Assembly (NCBI RefSeq): GCF_001405015.1 | Contig: NZ_CYZX01000017.1 | Location: forward strand, 11,622-75,621 | Direction: 5' to 3' | Source: Clostridium disporicum | GTDB lineage: Bacteria > Bacillota > Clostridia > Clostridiales > Clostridiaceae | DNA length: 64,000 bases | Shown here: positions 16,502-25,020 of the stretch, in pieces | Position numbering within the stretch: the stretch's first letter is position 1 | Layout: each line of letters opens with the position of its first letter | The notes under the pieces: generated by a model | Databases searched by the model: none | Seen by the model: the letters and a program-made list of their open reading frames with translations, nothing else | Told to the model about the DNA's origin: nothing | Translations under genes and position numbers: made by a program

Positions 16502-17320
16502 ATGAGATTAAATAACGTGAATTTTATTAAAAACTTTATGAAGATAACTGAGGATGCTTGGGAAAAAGGATGGCATGAAAGAAATGGTGGAAATATTACT
16601 TATAGATTAACACCAGAAGATATTAAGGAAATCTCCCTATCAATTAAATACAATAATGGATGGAATAGAATAGGTGTAAAAGTACCTAACTTAGCTAATG
16701 AGTATTTTTTAGTAACTGGAAGTGGAAAGTTTATAAGAAATATATCAGTGGATTTAGAATCAAATATCGGAATAATTAAAATAGATGAAACAGGTGAAAA
16801 ATATAAGATAGTTTGGGGCTTAATAAATGGAGCTAAGCCAACAAGTGAATTACCATCACATCTTATGAGTCATTCAATTAAATTTGATGTAACAGGTGGA
16901 AAGCATAGAGTAATAATGCATTCACATGCAACTAACTTAATAGCGTTAACATTTGTACTACCATTAGATGGAGCAGTATTTACAAGAGAGCTATGGGAAA
17001 TGGCAACAGAGTGTCCAGTTGTATTTCCCACAGGAGTAGGCGTTGTTCCTTGGATGGTTCCAGGAGGAGCAGAAATAGCAGAAGCAACAAGTAAATTAAT
17101 GAAGAAACATGACATAGTTCTTTGGGCTCATCATGGGGTATTCTGTTCAGGAGAAGATTTAGATTTAACTTTTGGTCTTATGGATACAGTAGAAAAATCA
17201 GCTGAAATACTTGTAAAAGTATTATCTATGGGTGGAAAGAGACAAACTATAAATTCAAATAATTTTAGAGAATTAGCTAAAGACTTTAATGTAACTATCT
17301 CTGAAGAGTATTTAAAATAA
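16502..17320 (+). CDS. rhaD: Rhamnulose-1-phosphate aldolase RhaD
   Basis: 272 residues, a class II zinc aldolase. Seen: GWHERNGGNITYR near residue 20-32, the zinc-ligand pair in VIMHSHATN, the catalytic-type ELPSHLMSH segment and the third zinc His in LWAHHGVFCSG. It cleaves rhamnulose 1-phosphate to dihydroxyacetone phosphate and L-lactaldehyde. The lactaldehyde would need a reductase or dehydrogenase; none is fused or adjacent here. It is 68 bp after rhaA, and TGAAAACGTAGAAA at 16475-16488 in that gap is a weak (12/14) cre-like match. Confidence 0.95.
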   Translation: MRLNNVNFIKNFMKITEDAWEKGWHERNGGNITYRLTPEDIKEISLSIKYNNGWNRIGVKVPNLANEYFLVTGSGKFIRNISVDLESNIGIIKIDETGEKYKIVWGLINGAKPTSELPSHLMSHSIKFDVTGGKHRVIMHSHATNLIALTFVLPLDGAVFTRELWEMATECPVVFPTGVGVVPWMVPGGAEIAEATSKLMKKHDIVLWAHHGVFCSGEDLDLTFGLMDTVEKSAEILVKVLSMGGKRQTINSNNFRELAKDFNVTISEEYLK

Positions 17321-17331
17321 ATATAAAGTTG

Positions 17332-17405
17332 AAGAAATCAAGTAGAAGAGTGTATAGACTTTTTTGAGAATGTCAATATTACAATTTGCTTGGTTTCTTT
17401 TTTAT
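17332..17405 (+). terminator. Probable terminator after rhaD
   Basis: AAGAAATCAAG (17332-17342) pairs with CTTGGTTTCTT (17389-17399) with one G-U pair, and a T run follows. The loop is long (46 nt), so this may be a compound structure. Confidence 0.5.
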
Positions 17406-17494
17406 TTATTAGTGATTTTAATAAAATAGTAAATATTTAAAATGATTAAACAAGAATTTAATTATTCATTTTAAGGAAATAATTGAAATTTATA

Positions 17495-17525
17495 TTGACT
17501 TAAAGTTAACTTTAAGTAGTAACAT
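17495..17525 (+). promoter_or_regulatory. MerR-type promoter with 19-bp spacer (site 4)
   Basis: -35 TTGACT (17495-17500), palindrome TAAAGTTAACTTTA (17501-17514) and a weaker -10 TAACAT (17520-17525), spacer 19 bp. The extended CTTAAAGTTAACTTTAAG (17499-17516) equals the operator form described for Bacillus AdhR. It drives the MATE gene at 17576, 14 kb from the merR gene. Confidence 0.85.
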
Positions 17526-17575
17526 AGGAGAGAGAAAATTTTCAGTTGAAAAAATAATTATAAAGGGGAAAAATA

Positions 17576-18946
17576 ATGGAAAATAAAATGGGAACAGAAG
17601 AGATTAGAAAGCTACTTATAAAAATGAGTTTGCCATTAATGATTAGTTTATTAATAAGCAATCTTTATAATCTAATAGACAGTATGTATGTATCAAGTTT
17701 AGGAGAAAGTGCCTTAAGTGCAGTTTCATTATCTGCACCTATAATGATGATGATGGCTGCATTTGGAAGTGGTAATGCAATAGGGTTAAATGCAGTATTA
17801 TCAAAGGCTCTAGGTGAGAAGAATAATGATAAAGTGAAAAAGGCAATAAGAACAGCTTTATTTTTAGCATTAGCATCATATATAGTTATTGTTACATCAA
17901 GGCTTATAATAGTAGAACCGTATTTTAATTCACAGACTAATGATGCAGAAATTATAAGACAAGGAACAGAGTATTTAAATACAGTAATGTTTTTAGCCTT
18001 TGGAGTAATGTTTCAGTGGGTTCTTGAAAGACTTTTAATTTCAACAGGGAAGACAAAATTATTTATGATTACTTTATCATCAGGAGCAATTATAAATATA
18101 ATTTTAGATCCAGTGTTCATATTTGGACTACCTGCCTTAGGAATTCCAGCATTAGGAGTTAGAGGTGCAGCAGTTGCAACAGTATTTGGACAAACATTTT
18201 CAGCATCTTTAGCTTTATACTTTAACTACAAATTCAATAAAGACCTAGATATGAAGTTTAGTATAATACCAGATTGGCATACCTTTATTGAAATGTTGAA
18301 AACAGGGATACCAACAGCCTTTATGCAAGGTTTTGTATCAGTGGTGACAATGGGTGTAAATATGATTTTGATATCATTTAGTACTACAGCAGTTGCAATA
18401 TATGGAGTTGTATTAAAAGTATTGAATATGATACTAATTATGCCTCATGGGATGGGACTTGGAGTTATACCAGTAGTTGCCTATAATTATGGTGCTAAAA
18501 AAAGAAGTAGAGTAAAAGAAGCAATAAAGTTTAGTGTGATATTTAGTATAGTAGTTGGAACTATAGGAATGATAATACTAAATATTATCCCAGCATTAAT
18601 ACTCAATATGTTTAATCCAACAGAAGAAATGCAATCAATTGGAATAACTGCTATTAGAATATTAAGCGTAACAATTCCACTTGGAGGAATAAGTATAGTC
18701 TTATCATCATTCTTCCAAGGGTTAGGTTTAGCAAGGTATAGTATGTATTTATCTTTAGCAAGGCAAATTATATTATTGATGCCAATAGTATTTTTATTAT
18801 CATTAACAGAAGTGCTACCATTAGTATGGTTAGGCTTTCCAATAGCTGAAGGATTAGCTATAATAATAGGATATATGTTGTATAAACGTTCAAATAGAGA
18901 GGTAATAAGTAAAATTGAAGAAGAACTTGAAGAGAAGTGTATTTAG
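17576..18946 (+). CDS. MATE family efflux transporter (MerR regulon)
   Basis: 456 residues, twelve predicted membrane segments in two halves. The opening LLIKMSLPLMISLLISNLYNLIDSMYV, the internal INIILDPVFIFG segment and the second-half PTAFMQGFVS repeat are typical of the DinF/NorM MATE superfamily, Na+- or H+-driven exporters of cationic drugs and metabolites. AAAGGGG precedes the ATG. The MerR-type promoter just upstream places it in the regulon of the MerR at 2667. A GNAT acetyltransferase follows at 78 bp, a modify-and-export pairing (inference). Confidence 0.9.
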   Translation: MENKMGTEEIRKLLIKMSLPLMISLLISNLYNLIDSMYVSSLGESALSAVSLSAPIMMMMAAFGSGNAIGLNAVLSKALGEKNNDKVKKAIRTALFLALASYIVIVTSRLIIVEPYFNSQTNDAEIIRQGTEYLNTVMFLAFGVMFQWVLERLLISTGKTKLFMITLSSGAIINIILDPVFIFGLPALGIPALGVRGAAVATVFGQTFSASLALYFNYKFNKDLDMKFSIIPDWHTFIEMLKTGIPTAFMQGFVSVVTMGVNMILISFSTTAVAIYGVVLKVLNMILIMPHGMGLGVIPVVAYNYGAKKRSRVKEAIKFSVIFSIVVGTIGMIILNIIPALILNMFNPTEEMQSIGITAIRILSVTIPLGGISIVLSSFFQGLGLARYSMYLSLARQIILLMPIVFLLSLTEVLPLVWLGFPIAEGLAIIIGYMLYKRSNREVISKIEEELEEKCI

Positions 18947-19023
18947 TATTATTAATTAAAATATAAAATTATAAATTGAGTAATAAAAAACAGCTTTTAA
19001 TATTAAAAAATGGAGAGAAGAAT

Positions 19024-19452
19024 ATGATAAAAGAATTTAATATAAATCAATTAGATGAAGTGATGAAAATTTGGCTTGAAGTTAATGAAGATGCCCATAG
19101 TTTTATATCAAAAGAGTATTGGAATAATAATTATGAATTAGTTAAGAGTTTATTACCAGATGCAAATATTTATGTGTTTGAAGAAGATAATATTATAAAA
19201 GGATTTATAGGTATTATTGAGGATGGATATATTGCTGGAATTTTTATAAAGAATGAATATCAAAGAGAAGGAATAGGGCATAAATTGATAGAGTATAGCA
19301 AATCCAAATATAAAGAACTTTCATTGAATGTTTATGCTAAAAATGAAAATGCATTAAATTTTTATTATAAAAATAACTTCAAAGTATTAGGTAGTAAGAT
19401 TAATGAAGAAACAAATGAACTTGAATATACTATGGTTTATAAGAATAATTAA
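19024..19452 (+). CDS. GNAT family N-acetyltransferase
   Basis: 142 residues with one GNAT domain. The acetyl-CoA-binding loop reads NEYQREGIGHKLIEY (Q/R-x-x-G-x-G/A), preceded by the strand GYIAGIFI, and the C-terminal LNVYAKNENALNFYYKNNF is the usual family motif. A TTG at 18976 would add 16 residues, but GGAGAGAAG at 19012-19020 marks the ATG at 19024. Substrate unknown. It is probably in one transcript with the MATE gene upstream and so under the same MerR-type promoter. Confidence 0.85.
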   Translation: MIKEFNINQLDEVMKIWLEVNEDAHSFISKEYWNNNYELVKSLLPDANIYVFEEDNIIKGFIGIIEDGYIAGIFIKNEYQREGIGHKLIEYSKSKYKELSLNVYAKNENALNFYYKNNFKVLGSKINEETNELEYTMVYKNN

Positions 19453-19513
19453 TCTTAGACATAAAATACTTTAACACTTTACAAACAAGAGAATTTAAGT
19501 ATATATAAATGAA

Positions 19514-19556
19514 AACACTGTATTATTCAAAAAGGGAATAAGCGGTGTTTTTTATT
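19514..19556 (+). terminator. Rho-independent terminator after GNAT gene
   Basis: AACACTG...TTATTC (19514-19528) pairs with GAATAA...GGTGTT (19536-19549), followed by a T run. Confidence 0.75.
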
Positions 19557-19668
19557 AGCAATTCTAAAATAGTATGAGAGTTATATGTACATATGAACTA
19601 AGGGGTTGACAGTTATAGTTACGGCATTAAATAGTTTAGTTATTAAAGAGTTACAAGTATAATTGAAC

Positions 19669-19704
19669 AATATTACTTTTAAATAAAATACTCGTAAATG
19701 ATGA
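19669..19704. repeat. 36-bp direct repeat, copy 1
   Basis: The 36 bases are identical to 26519-26554, and weaker similarity continues on both sides (AATT before, AAACCAAAC after). Intergenic in both places. Contains TACTTTTAAATAAAATACTC. Confidence 0.9.
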
Positions 19705-19779
19705 TAAAATAAAAAACATAAACCAAACAGAGTATTAATAAAAGTTGTATAAATACTACAATCACAAAGGAGATAAATT

Positions 19780-19960
19780 ATGAAATTAAAGAAAATGGTT
19801 GTTGAAATATCAGACGAAGATATAATCAATTTTATGAAACTACAAAATAAAGTAATAGTATATGTATTTAAATGGATTTAAAGGTAATGAAAAAGAGTGG
19901 ATTATTACTTTTGTAGAGTATATGCGTAAAAATTATCTAAGTTTTTTTCTTATGGTATAA
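19780..19960 (+). pseudogene. Small ORF with probable frameshift
   Basis: After AAAGGAG and a 7-nt spacer, an ORF begins at 19780 (MKLKKMVVEISDEDIINFMK) and stops at 19881 after 33 residues. The +1 frame is then open from 19871 to 19960 and reads NGFKGNEKEWIITFVEYMRK, similar in style. One extra base in the GTATTTAAATGG stretch would explain this. I do not recognise the family. It could instead be a real 33-residue peptide. Confidence 0.4.
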
Positions 19961-19995
19961 TATTTATATGATTTTATTAAATGGAGGTAGGACTT

Positions 19996-20751
19996 ATGGT
20001 GAAATGTAATAATTTATATGATAATAAAAATATAGATGTTATAGCATCAAAGGGTGGCGTTAAAGTACTTGAATATAAAAAAGATTTAAGTGTTAACACT
20101 GCAAATGCTATGGCTGCATATTATGCATCAGAGATGAACGTAAGAAGAAGACAAGTATTAATTGAATTAAATGGCAATGCATATACAATTAGTGCTGGGG
20201 CAATGCAATGGACTTCTGGGAATGTGAAAATGGCAGCGGATGTTAAAGGGATTGGAGACTTTTTTGGAAAAGCAATTTCTTCAAAGGTTACAAAGGAATC
20301 AGCCATTAAACCTAAATATGAAGGAACTGGATTACTAATGTTAGAGCCTACATATAAACATATTCTTCTTGAAGATGTTTCTGAGTGGAATGGATTAGTT
20401 CTAGATGATGGACTTTTTCTTGCTTGTGAATCAAGAATAAAACAGAAGGTAGTTGCAAGAACTAATTTATCTTCAGCAATGTTAGGAAATGAAGGTTTAT
20501 TTAATTTATGTCTTGAAGGAGACGGTATTGCAATTCTTGAAAGTCCAGTGCCAAGAGATGAACTTATAGAATTTATATTAGAAAATGATGAAGTAAGAAT
20601 TGATGGTAACTTTGCTATTGCATGGTCAAAATCTTTAGATTTTAGAGTAGAAAAGTCAAGTAAAAGCTTAGTAGGATCAGCAGTTTCAGGCGAAGGTTTT
20701 GTAAATGTGTATCGAGGAACAGGTAAAATCCTCATGGCACCTATAATTTAA
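19996..20751 (+). CDS. AIM24 family protein
   Basis: 251 residues, made of Gly-rich beta strands typical of the AIM24/TIGR00266-like beta-prism fold (GNAYTISAGAMQWTSGNVKM near the N-terminus; VSGEGFVNVYRGTGKILMAP at the end). Function is not established for the family. GGAGG at 19983-19987 sets the start at ATG 19996 rather than 19981. A second member of the superfamily, only distantly alike, is encoded at 60058. Confidence 0.8.
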   Translation: MVKCNNLYDNKNIDVIASKGGVKVLEYKKDLSVNTANAMAAYYASEMNVRRRQVLIELNGNAYTISAGAMQWTSGNVKMAADVKGIGDFFGKAISSKVTKESAIKPKYEGTGLLMLEPTYKHILLEDVSEWNGLVLDDGLFLACESRIKQKVVARTNLSSAMLGNEGLFNLCLEGDGIAILESPVPRDELIEFILENDEVRIDGNFAIAWSKSLDFRVEKSSKSLVGSAVSGEGFVNVYRGTGKILMAPII

Positions 20752-21201
20752 TAGAAAAATTAATTATAAGAAAAAGGATATTTATACATATCCTCTTAGC
20801 ACAAATGATTCATAATAATTTAAATAATCTAAGACCAGAGAGGAAACTTTTATTATATAGAGGATGGGTTATTAGGGTTTTATCGTAGTTCAAAATTTGA
20901 TTAAATATTAAATTAATATAAATGCCGTATTATTCAGAAGTGAATATACGGTATTTTTTAGCTTACAACTTAAAAGTGAGAAGTATACTTAGTAGGAGAA
21001 TTGAGTTTGTAGGAATTAAAATGCTAATGGGTAGTAATTAAAAATTACTAAGATAAACTAAGTATAGTACATTGAATCAAAATTAGGATGTAAAATTTTT
21101 GTAAAATGTATATAATTAACTTGGAGACAAGTTCGGATTAGAAGTAGGAGCTTATATGATTCTTCTTTATAAAATAATTGTAAGAAAGGTGGTTAAATAA
21201 T
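20752..21201. other. Intergenic region with two hairpins
   Basis: No gene seen. A short hairpin AGGATAT/ATATCCT at 20775-20794 follows the AIM24 stop. A stronger one, ATGCCGTATTATTCA with TGAATATACGGTAT (20922-20954), is followed by a T run and works as a terminator. The rest carries the promoter of the AraC gene (TATAAT near 21110). Confidence 0.5.
20922..20958 (+). terminator. Rho-independent terminator
   Basis: ATGCCGTA plus TATTCA pair with TGAATA plus TACGGTAT, one bulged T, then TTTTTT. It ends transcription entering from the AIM24 gene. Confidence 0.75.
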
Positions 21202-22125
21202 TTGAGTAAGGTAAGCTATGAAAAGGTGAATATTACACAAGACCTAAATGCTATCATCGAGTATATAGATAAAGTGAATATTAAAGAAAAAGATTTTGAA
21301 ATTAAACAAAGCTATATTCCTCCTCATTGGCACAGAAGTATTGAATTTTCACTTGTTTGTAAGGGGGAAGTCGATTTATGGATTAATAACCATAAAAATA
21401 CCCTTAAAGAAGGAGATTTTATTTTTGTAAATAGTGGACAAGTCCATAAATTAGATAGTCCAAATTATGAAGAATGTGAAGTTTTATTAGTTATACTTTC
21501 TTATGATTTTTTAAAACGTGTATTACCGGATATAGATAATCTATATTTTGATATAAAAAAAGAGTCGCCAAAGAAAAAGCGAGTTTATGAAATTTATGAA
21601 TTTTTTAAACGTTTTACTAAGAAACCTAAATTGAATGATGAATTAATGGTAAATGCATATATTTATGAACTACTTTATATACTAATCAATGAATTCCAAG
21701 TAGATTTATCTAAAGATGAAAAGAAGTATGTTATCTCAAAAAAACGGCAACATAAAATACTTGATTATATAGAAGAAAATCATAAAGAGGATTTGAATCT
21801 GACTCTATTGGCTGAGATATGTCATATGAGCGAAGAGCATTTTAGTAGAATATTCCGCGAATATTTTGGAACTAATTTTAAGACGTATTTAACAAATTAT
21901 CGACTTTATTCCTGTTATCATGATGTTGTTGATTCGGCAAAAAGTATGCAAGATATTGCATTTGATTATGGTTTTTCAAATGTAAAATCATTTATTAGTG
22001 CATTCAAGAATAGTTATTCAATGACTCCGTATCAATATAGAAAACTATATCAAGCATCAAAAAATGATAATAATCATAACAAAAATAATAATACAACTTA
22101 TTTAAATGTTAGAACAAATATATGA
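21202..22125 (+). CDS. AraC family transcriptional regulator (ester/sugar cassette)
   Basis: 307 residues starting at TTG (21202), with AAAGGTGG about 10 nt upstream. The N-terminal cupin segment PPHWHRSIEFSLVCKGEV and KEGDFIFVNSGQVHKL precedes the AraC DNA-binding domain (LTLLAEICHMSEEHFSRIFR and MQDIAFDYGFSNVKSFISAF, final MTPYQYR). The tail is Asn/Lys-rich and low in complexity. It precedes the ROK kinase, carboxylesterase and GPH symporter genes and likely regulates them (inference). Confidence 0.85.
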   Translation: MSKVSYEKVNITQDLNAIIEYIDKVNIKEKDFEIKQSYIPPHWHRSIEFSLVCKGEVDLWINNHKNTLKEGDFIFVNSGQVHKLDSPNYEECEVLLVILSYDFLKRVLPDIDNLYFDIKKESPKKKRVYEIYEFFKRFTKKPKLNDELMVNAYIYELLYILINEFQVDLSKDEKKYVISKKRQHKILDYIEENHKEDLNLTLLAEICHMSEEHFSRIFREYFGTNFKTYLTNYRLYSCYHDVVDSAKSMQDIAFDYGFSNVKSFISAFKNSYSMTPYQYRKLYQASKNDNNHNKNNNTTYLNVRTNI

Positions 22126-22181
22126 AAACTATCTTATTTTGTAAACTACCTGGAGTAAATAATATCATTTAGACTAAGTAA

Positions 22182-22228
22182 AACTGGGAAAATAGAAAAA
22201 CTTATATTTCTATTTTTGCAGTTTTTTT
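22182..22228 (+). terminator. Rho-independent terminator after araC
   Basis: AACTG..AAAATAGAAA pairs with TTTCTATTTT..CAGTT, then seven T. Confidence 0.8.
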
Positions 22229-22309
22229 ATTTAATGATGATTCTCAAAGAAATCAAAAAATAGGAATTTTTCAATCAAATAATGACAACAACATAAAAAA
22301 CTTTTAAGG

Positions 22310-22334
22310 TATAATATCTATGTAAACGATAACT
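22310..22334 (+). promoter_or_regulatory. -10 box and CcpA cre site
   Basis: TATAAT at 22310-22315 is followed by TGTAAACGATAACT at 22321-22334, which fits the cre consensus TGWAANCGNTNWCA at 13 of 14 positions. Lying over the transcription start, it should mediate carbon catabolite repression of the ROK-esterase-GPH operon. No good -35 is seen, in keeping with AraC activation. Confidence 0.65.
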
Positions 22335-22411
22335 AAAAAGGGGTTGAATGAGTAAACAGTAAGTAAGAAGATTTATTAAATTAAAGTGGTTTAGGTTAGG
22401 AGACTGATACT

Positions 22412-23305
22412 ATGAAAAAATTAGCTATTGATATTGGAGGAACAGCTATTAAATACGCCATCATGGATATGGATGCTACTATTTATGAAAGAGGGGAATT
22501 GGATACCCCTACAGATACACTAGAACATCTTTTAGATGTTATTTCAAATTTATATTATAAGTTCAAAGATAAAGTGGATGGAATTGCTTTAAGTATGCCT
22601 GGTAATATTGATTCTGATACAGGAGAAATTTATACACCTGGTGCGCTTACATACAATGCGAATGTAAATATAGTTAAGGCGATTCAAGAAAGAGTTAATG
22701 TGAATATTGCTGTTGAAAATGATGGGAAAAGTGCTGCTTTAGCTGAATTATGGAAAGGAAATCTTTCGAGTTGTAAAGATGGAATTGTATTAATTATTGG
22801 GACTGGAATTGGTGGAGGTATTATCCATCAAAGAAAATTAATTAAAGGAAAACACTTTTTTGCTGGGGAAGTATCTTATTTGATGACTGATTTCAATTCG
22901 CAATATATGGAAAATGTATTTGCTTTAAAGGGGAGTACAACAGCCTTGATTCTTCAAGTTGCAGCTTTGAAAGGAATAGAACCAAGTGCTCTTGATGGAA
23001 AGAAAATTTTTGAATGGATACATGAAGGAGACAATGATTCCATGGTTGCTTTAGAAAATATAGCAAATAATATTGCTGTGCAAATATATAATTTACAATG
23101 CTTATTTGATCCAGAAAAAGTATGCATTGGTGGTGGAATTTCCAAGCAGAAACTATTGATTGAAAAAATCCAAGAGAAATTAGATATCATATATGAAAAA
23201 ATCCCTTTTCAAATACCTCATGCAATAGTTGAAAATTGTGCTTATTATAATGATTCGAATTTAATTGGTGCTCTATATAATTATAAAATACATTATGAAT
23301 GTTAA
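22412..23305 (+). CDS. ROK family sugar kinase
   Basis: 297 residues. N-terminal ATP-binding AIDIGGTAIKYAIMD, the AVENDGKSAALAELWKG segment with the catalytic Asp, and GTGIGGGIIHQRKLI define the ROK fold. The usual zinc-binding Cys cluster is absent, which is common in the BglK-like ROK proteins of Firmicutes. It probably phosphorylates a glucose- or amino-sugar-type substrate delivered by the GPH symporter encoded two genes downstream. There is no HTH, so it is a kinase rather than a repressor. Confidence 0.87.
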   Translation: MKKLAIDIGGTAIKYAIMDMDATIYERGELDTPTDTLEHLLDVISNLYYKFKDKVDGIALSMPGNIDSDTGEIYTPGALTYNANVNIVKAIQERVNVNIAVENDGKSAALAELWKGNLSSCKDGIVLIIGTGIGGGIIHQRKLIKGKHFFAGEVSYLMTDFNSQYMENVFALKGSTTALILQVAALKGIEPSALDGKKIFEWIHEGDNDSMVALENIANNIAVQIYNLQCLFDPEKVCIGGGISKQKLLIEKIQEKLDIIYEKIPFQIPHAIVENCAYYNDSNLIGALYNYKIHYEC

Positions 23306-23410
23306 AAGTAATGACAAGAAAAGTATAGTAAGTAAGTTTATCATTTTTAGATTAAGGGTATAAAAAGAAAATTATAAATAAAAATTAGTATAAATGAGGA
23401 GGGCTTATAA

Positions 23411-24982
23411 ATGGGCTTAAAATTTGAATATGATAATATTCCAGCAGTGAAAACAACAGCAGGATTTGTGAAAGGTTATCGATATGATGATATATATACT
23501 TTTAAAGGTATCCCTTATGCTTATGCAGATCGATTTCAAATGCCAACAGATCCTAGATCATGGGAAGGTGTATTAGATACAACGTCTTATGGACGAGTTG
23601 CTCCATTAATGGTTCCAGATAATCCAAAAGGAGAAATGCTTGTACCACATATGTATTGGCCTGAAGATGAACATTGTCAATATATTAATGTGTGGACAAA
23701 TAATTTAGATTCTAATGCAAAAAAACCAGTTCTTGTTTGGATTCATGGTGGAGGATATTTTGCAGGTTCTTCAATTGAACAACTTGCTTATGATGGAGCA
23801 AATATGAGTAAACATGGTGATGTTGTGGTTGTTTCATTAAATCACCGTTTAAATATCTTAGGATTTATGGATTTATCTCCATTTGGTGAAAAATATAAAA
23901 ATTCTGCTAATGCTGGACTTGCTGATATAGTTGCTGCTTTAAAATGGATTAATGAAAACATTGTTCAATTTGGTGGAGATCCAGAAAATGTGACTTTATT
24001 TGGCCAATCAGGTGGTGGAATGAAAATTGGAGCATTAATGCAAATACCAAGTGCGAAAGGTCTATTCCATAAAGGAATTATTATGAGTGGTGTTGCTGGG
24101 GACTTTATGAAACCTTGTGAAGATGGAGATGGACGTGCCATTGTAACTGCAATGTTGGAAGAATTACAGATTCCAGTAAGTGAAGTTGAAAAAATAGAAA
24201 CAGTTCCTTATCAAATGCTAGTAGGTGCTTATTTAAAAGTTGTTCAAGATGTAGCTAAAACAGGTGCTTATGTTGGAAATAATCCAATGATTAATGATTA
24301 CTTCCTTGGAGAAGCACAAATGACTGGATTCAGTGAACAAGCAAAAAATACACCTTTAATGGTTGGAACAGTATTTGGTGAATTCAACAGTTTTGCTCCT
24401 AGTCAAATAAACAAATATGAACTAAGTGAAGAACAAATGATTGAAATGATAAAAGAGCGTTTCCAAGATAAAACATCTGAGATTGTCGAAGCATTTAAAC
24501 AAGCATATCCTGATAAAAAAATTATTGATGTGTTAAGTTTAGATATGGTGTTCCGTCCATTAAGCAAGAATTTGGTACATGCAAAATCTAAGTATAGTGA
24601 AGCACCTACATATACGTATGTATTTTCATTGGACTTCCCTTGCTATCATGGTAAATCAGCATGGCATTGTGCAGATATTCCATTTGTGTTCCATAACATT
24701 GATAAAGTACCAGTAGCAAACATAGAAGGTGTTAGTGAAGAATTACAAGACAACATGTTTAAAGCAATTATAGAGTTTGCGAAAACTGGAAATCCAAATC
24801 ATGAAGGTATTCCTCAATGGAATCCATGTACACCTACAGATGAATCAACAATGATTTTTGATAAAACATGTGAAGTTCGCCATAATTTTGATGATGAAAT
24901 TTTAAGAGTGTTAAAAGAAGCACTTCCAGAGATAACCTTAGAAACTATATTAGCAACTATGGGAGATGAAGTTCAGCATTAG
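23411..24982 (+). CDS. Type-B carboxylesterase
   Basis: 523 residues, full length, no signal peptide. Seen: the oxyanion hole VWIHGGGYFAGS, nucleophile Ser200 in FGQSGGG, the segment NAGLADIVAALKWINENI and the C-terminal His region AWHCADIPFVF. The family hydrolyses carboxylic esters. Placement between a sugar kinase and a glycoside/hexuronide symporter suggests removal of acyl groups from an imported acylated sugar (inference). AGGAGGG precedes the ATG. Confidence 0.9.
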   Translation: MGLKFEYDNIPAVKTTAGFVKGYRYDDIYTFKGIPYAYADRFQMPTDPRSWEGVLDTTSYGRVAPLMVPDNPKGEMLVPHMYWPEDEHCQYINVWTNNLDSNAKKPVLVWIHGGGYFAGSSIEQLAYDGANMSKHGDVVVVSLNHRLNILGFMDLSPFGEKYKNSANAGLADIVAALKWINENIVQFGGDPENVTLFGQSGGGMKIGALMQIPSAKGLFHKGIIMSGVAGDFMKPCEDGDGRAIVTAMLEELQIPVSEVEKIETVPYQMLVGAYLKVVQDVAKTGAYVGNNPMINDYFLGEAQMTGFSEQAKNTPLMVGTVFGEFNSFAPSQINKYELSEEQMIEMIKERFQDKTSEIVEAFKQAYPDKKIIDVLSLDMVFRPLSKNLVHAKSKYSEAPTYTYVFSLDFPCYHGKSAWHCADIPFVFHNIDKVPVANIEGVSEELQDNMFKAIIEFAKTGNPNHEGIPQWNPCTPTDESTMIFDKTCEVRHNFDDEILRVLKEALPEITLETILATMGDEVQH

Positions 24983-25020
24983 CAAAAAAACAAAGGTATA
25001 AAAGGATAGGGAGGTATATT

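Noticed and set aside
20121..20735. Long minus-strand frame opposite the AIM24 gene
   Set aside because: The plus-strand protein is recognisable with a good ribosome site; the minus frame has neither.
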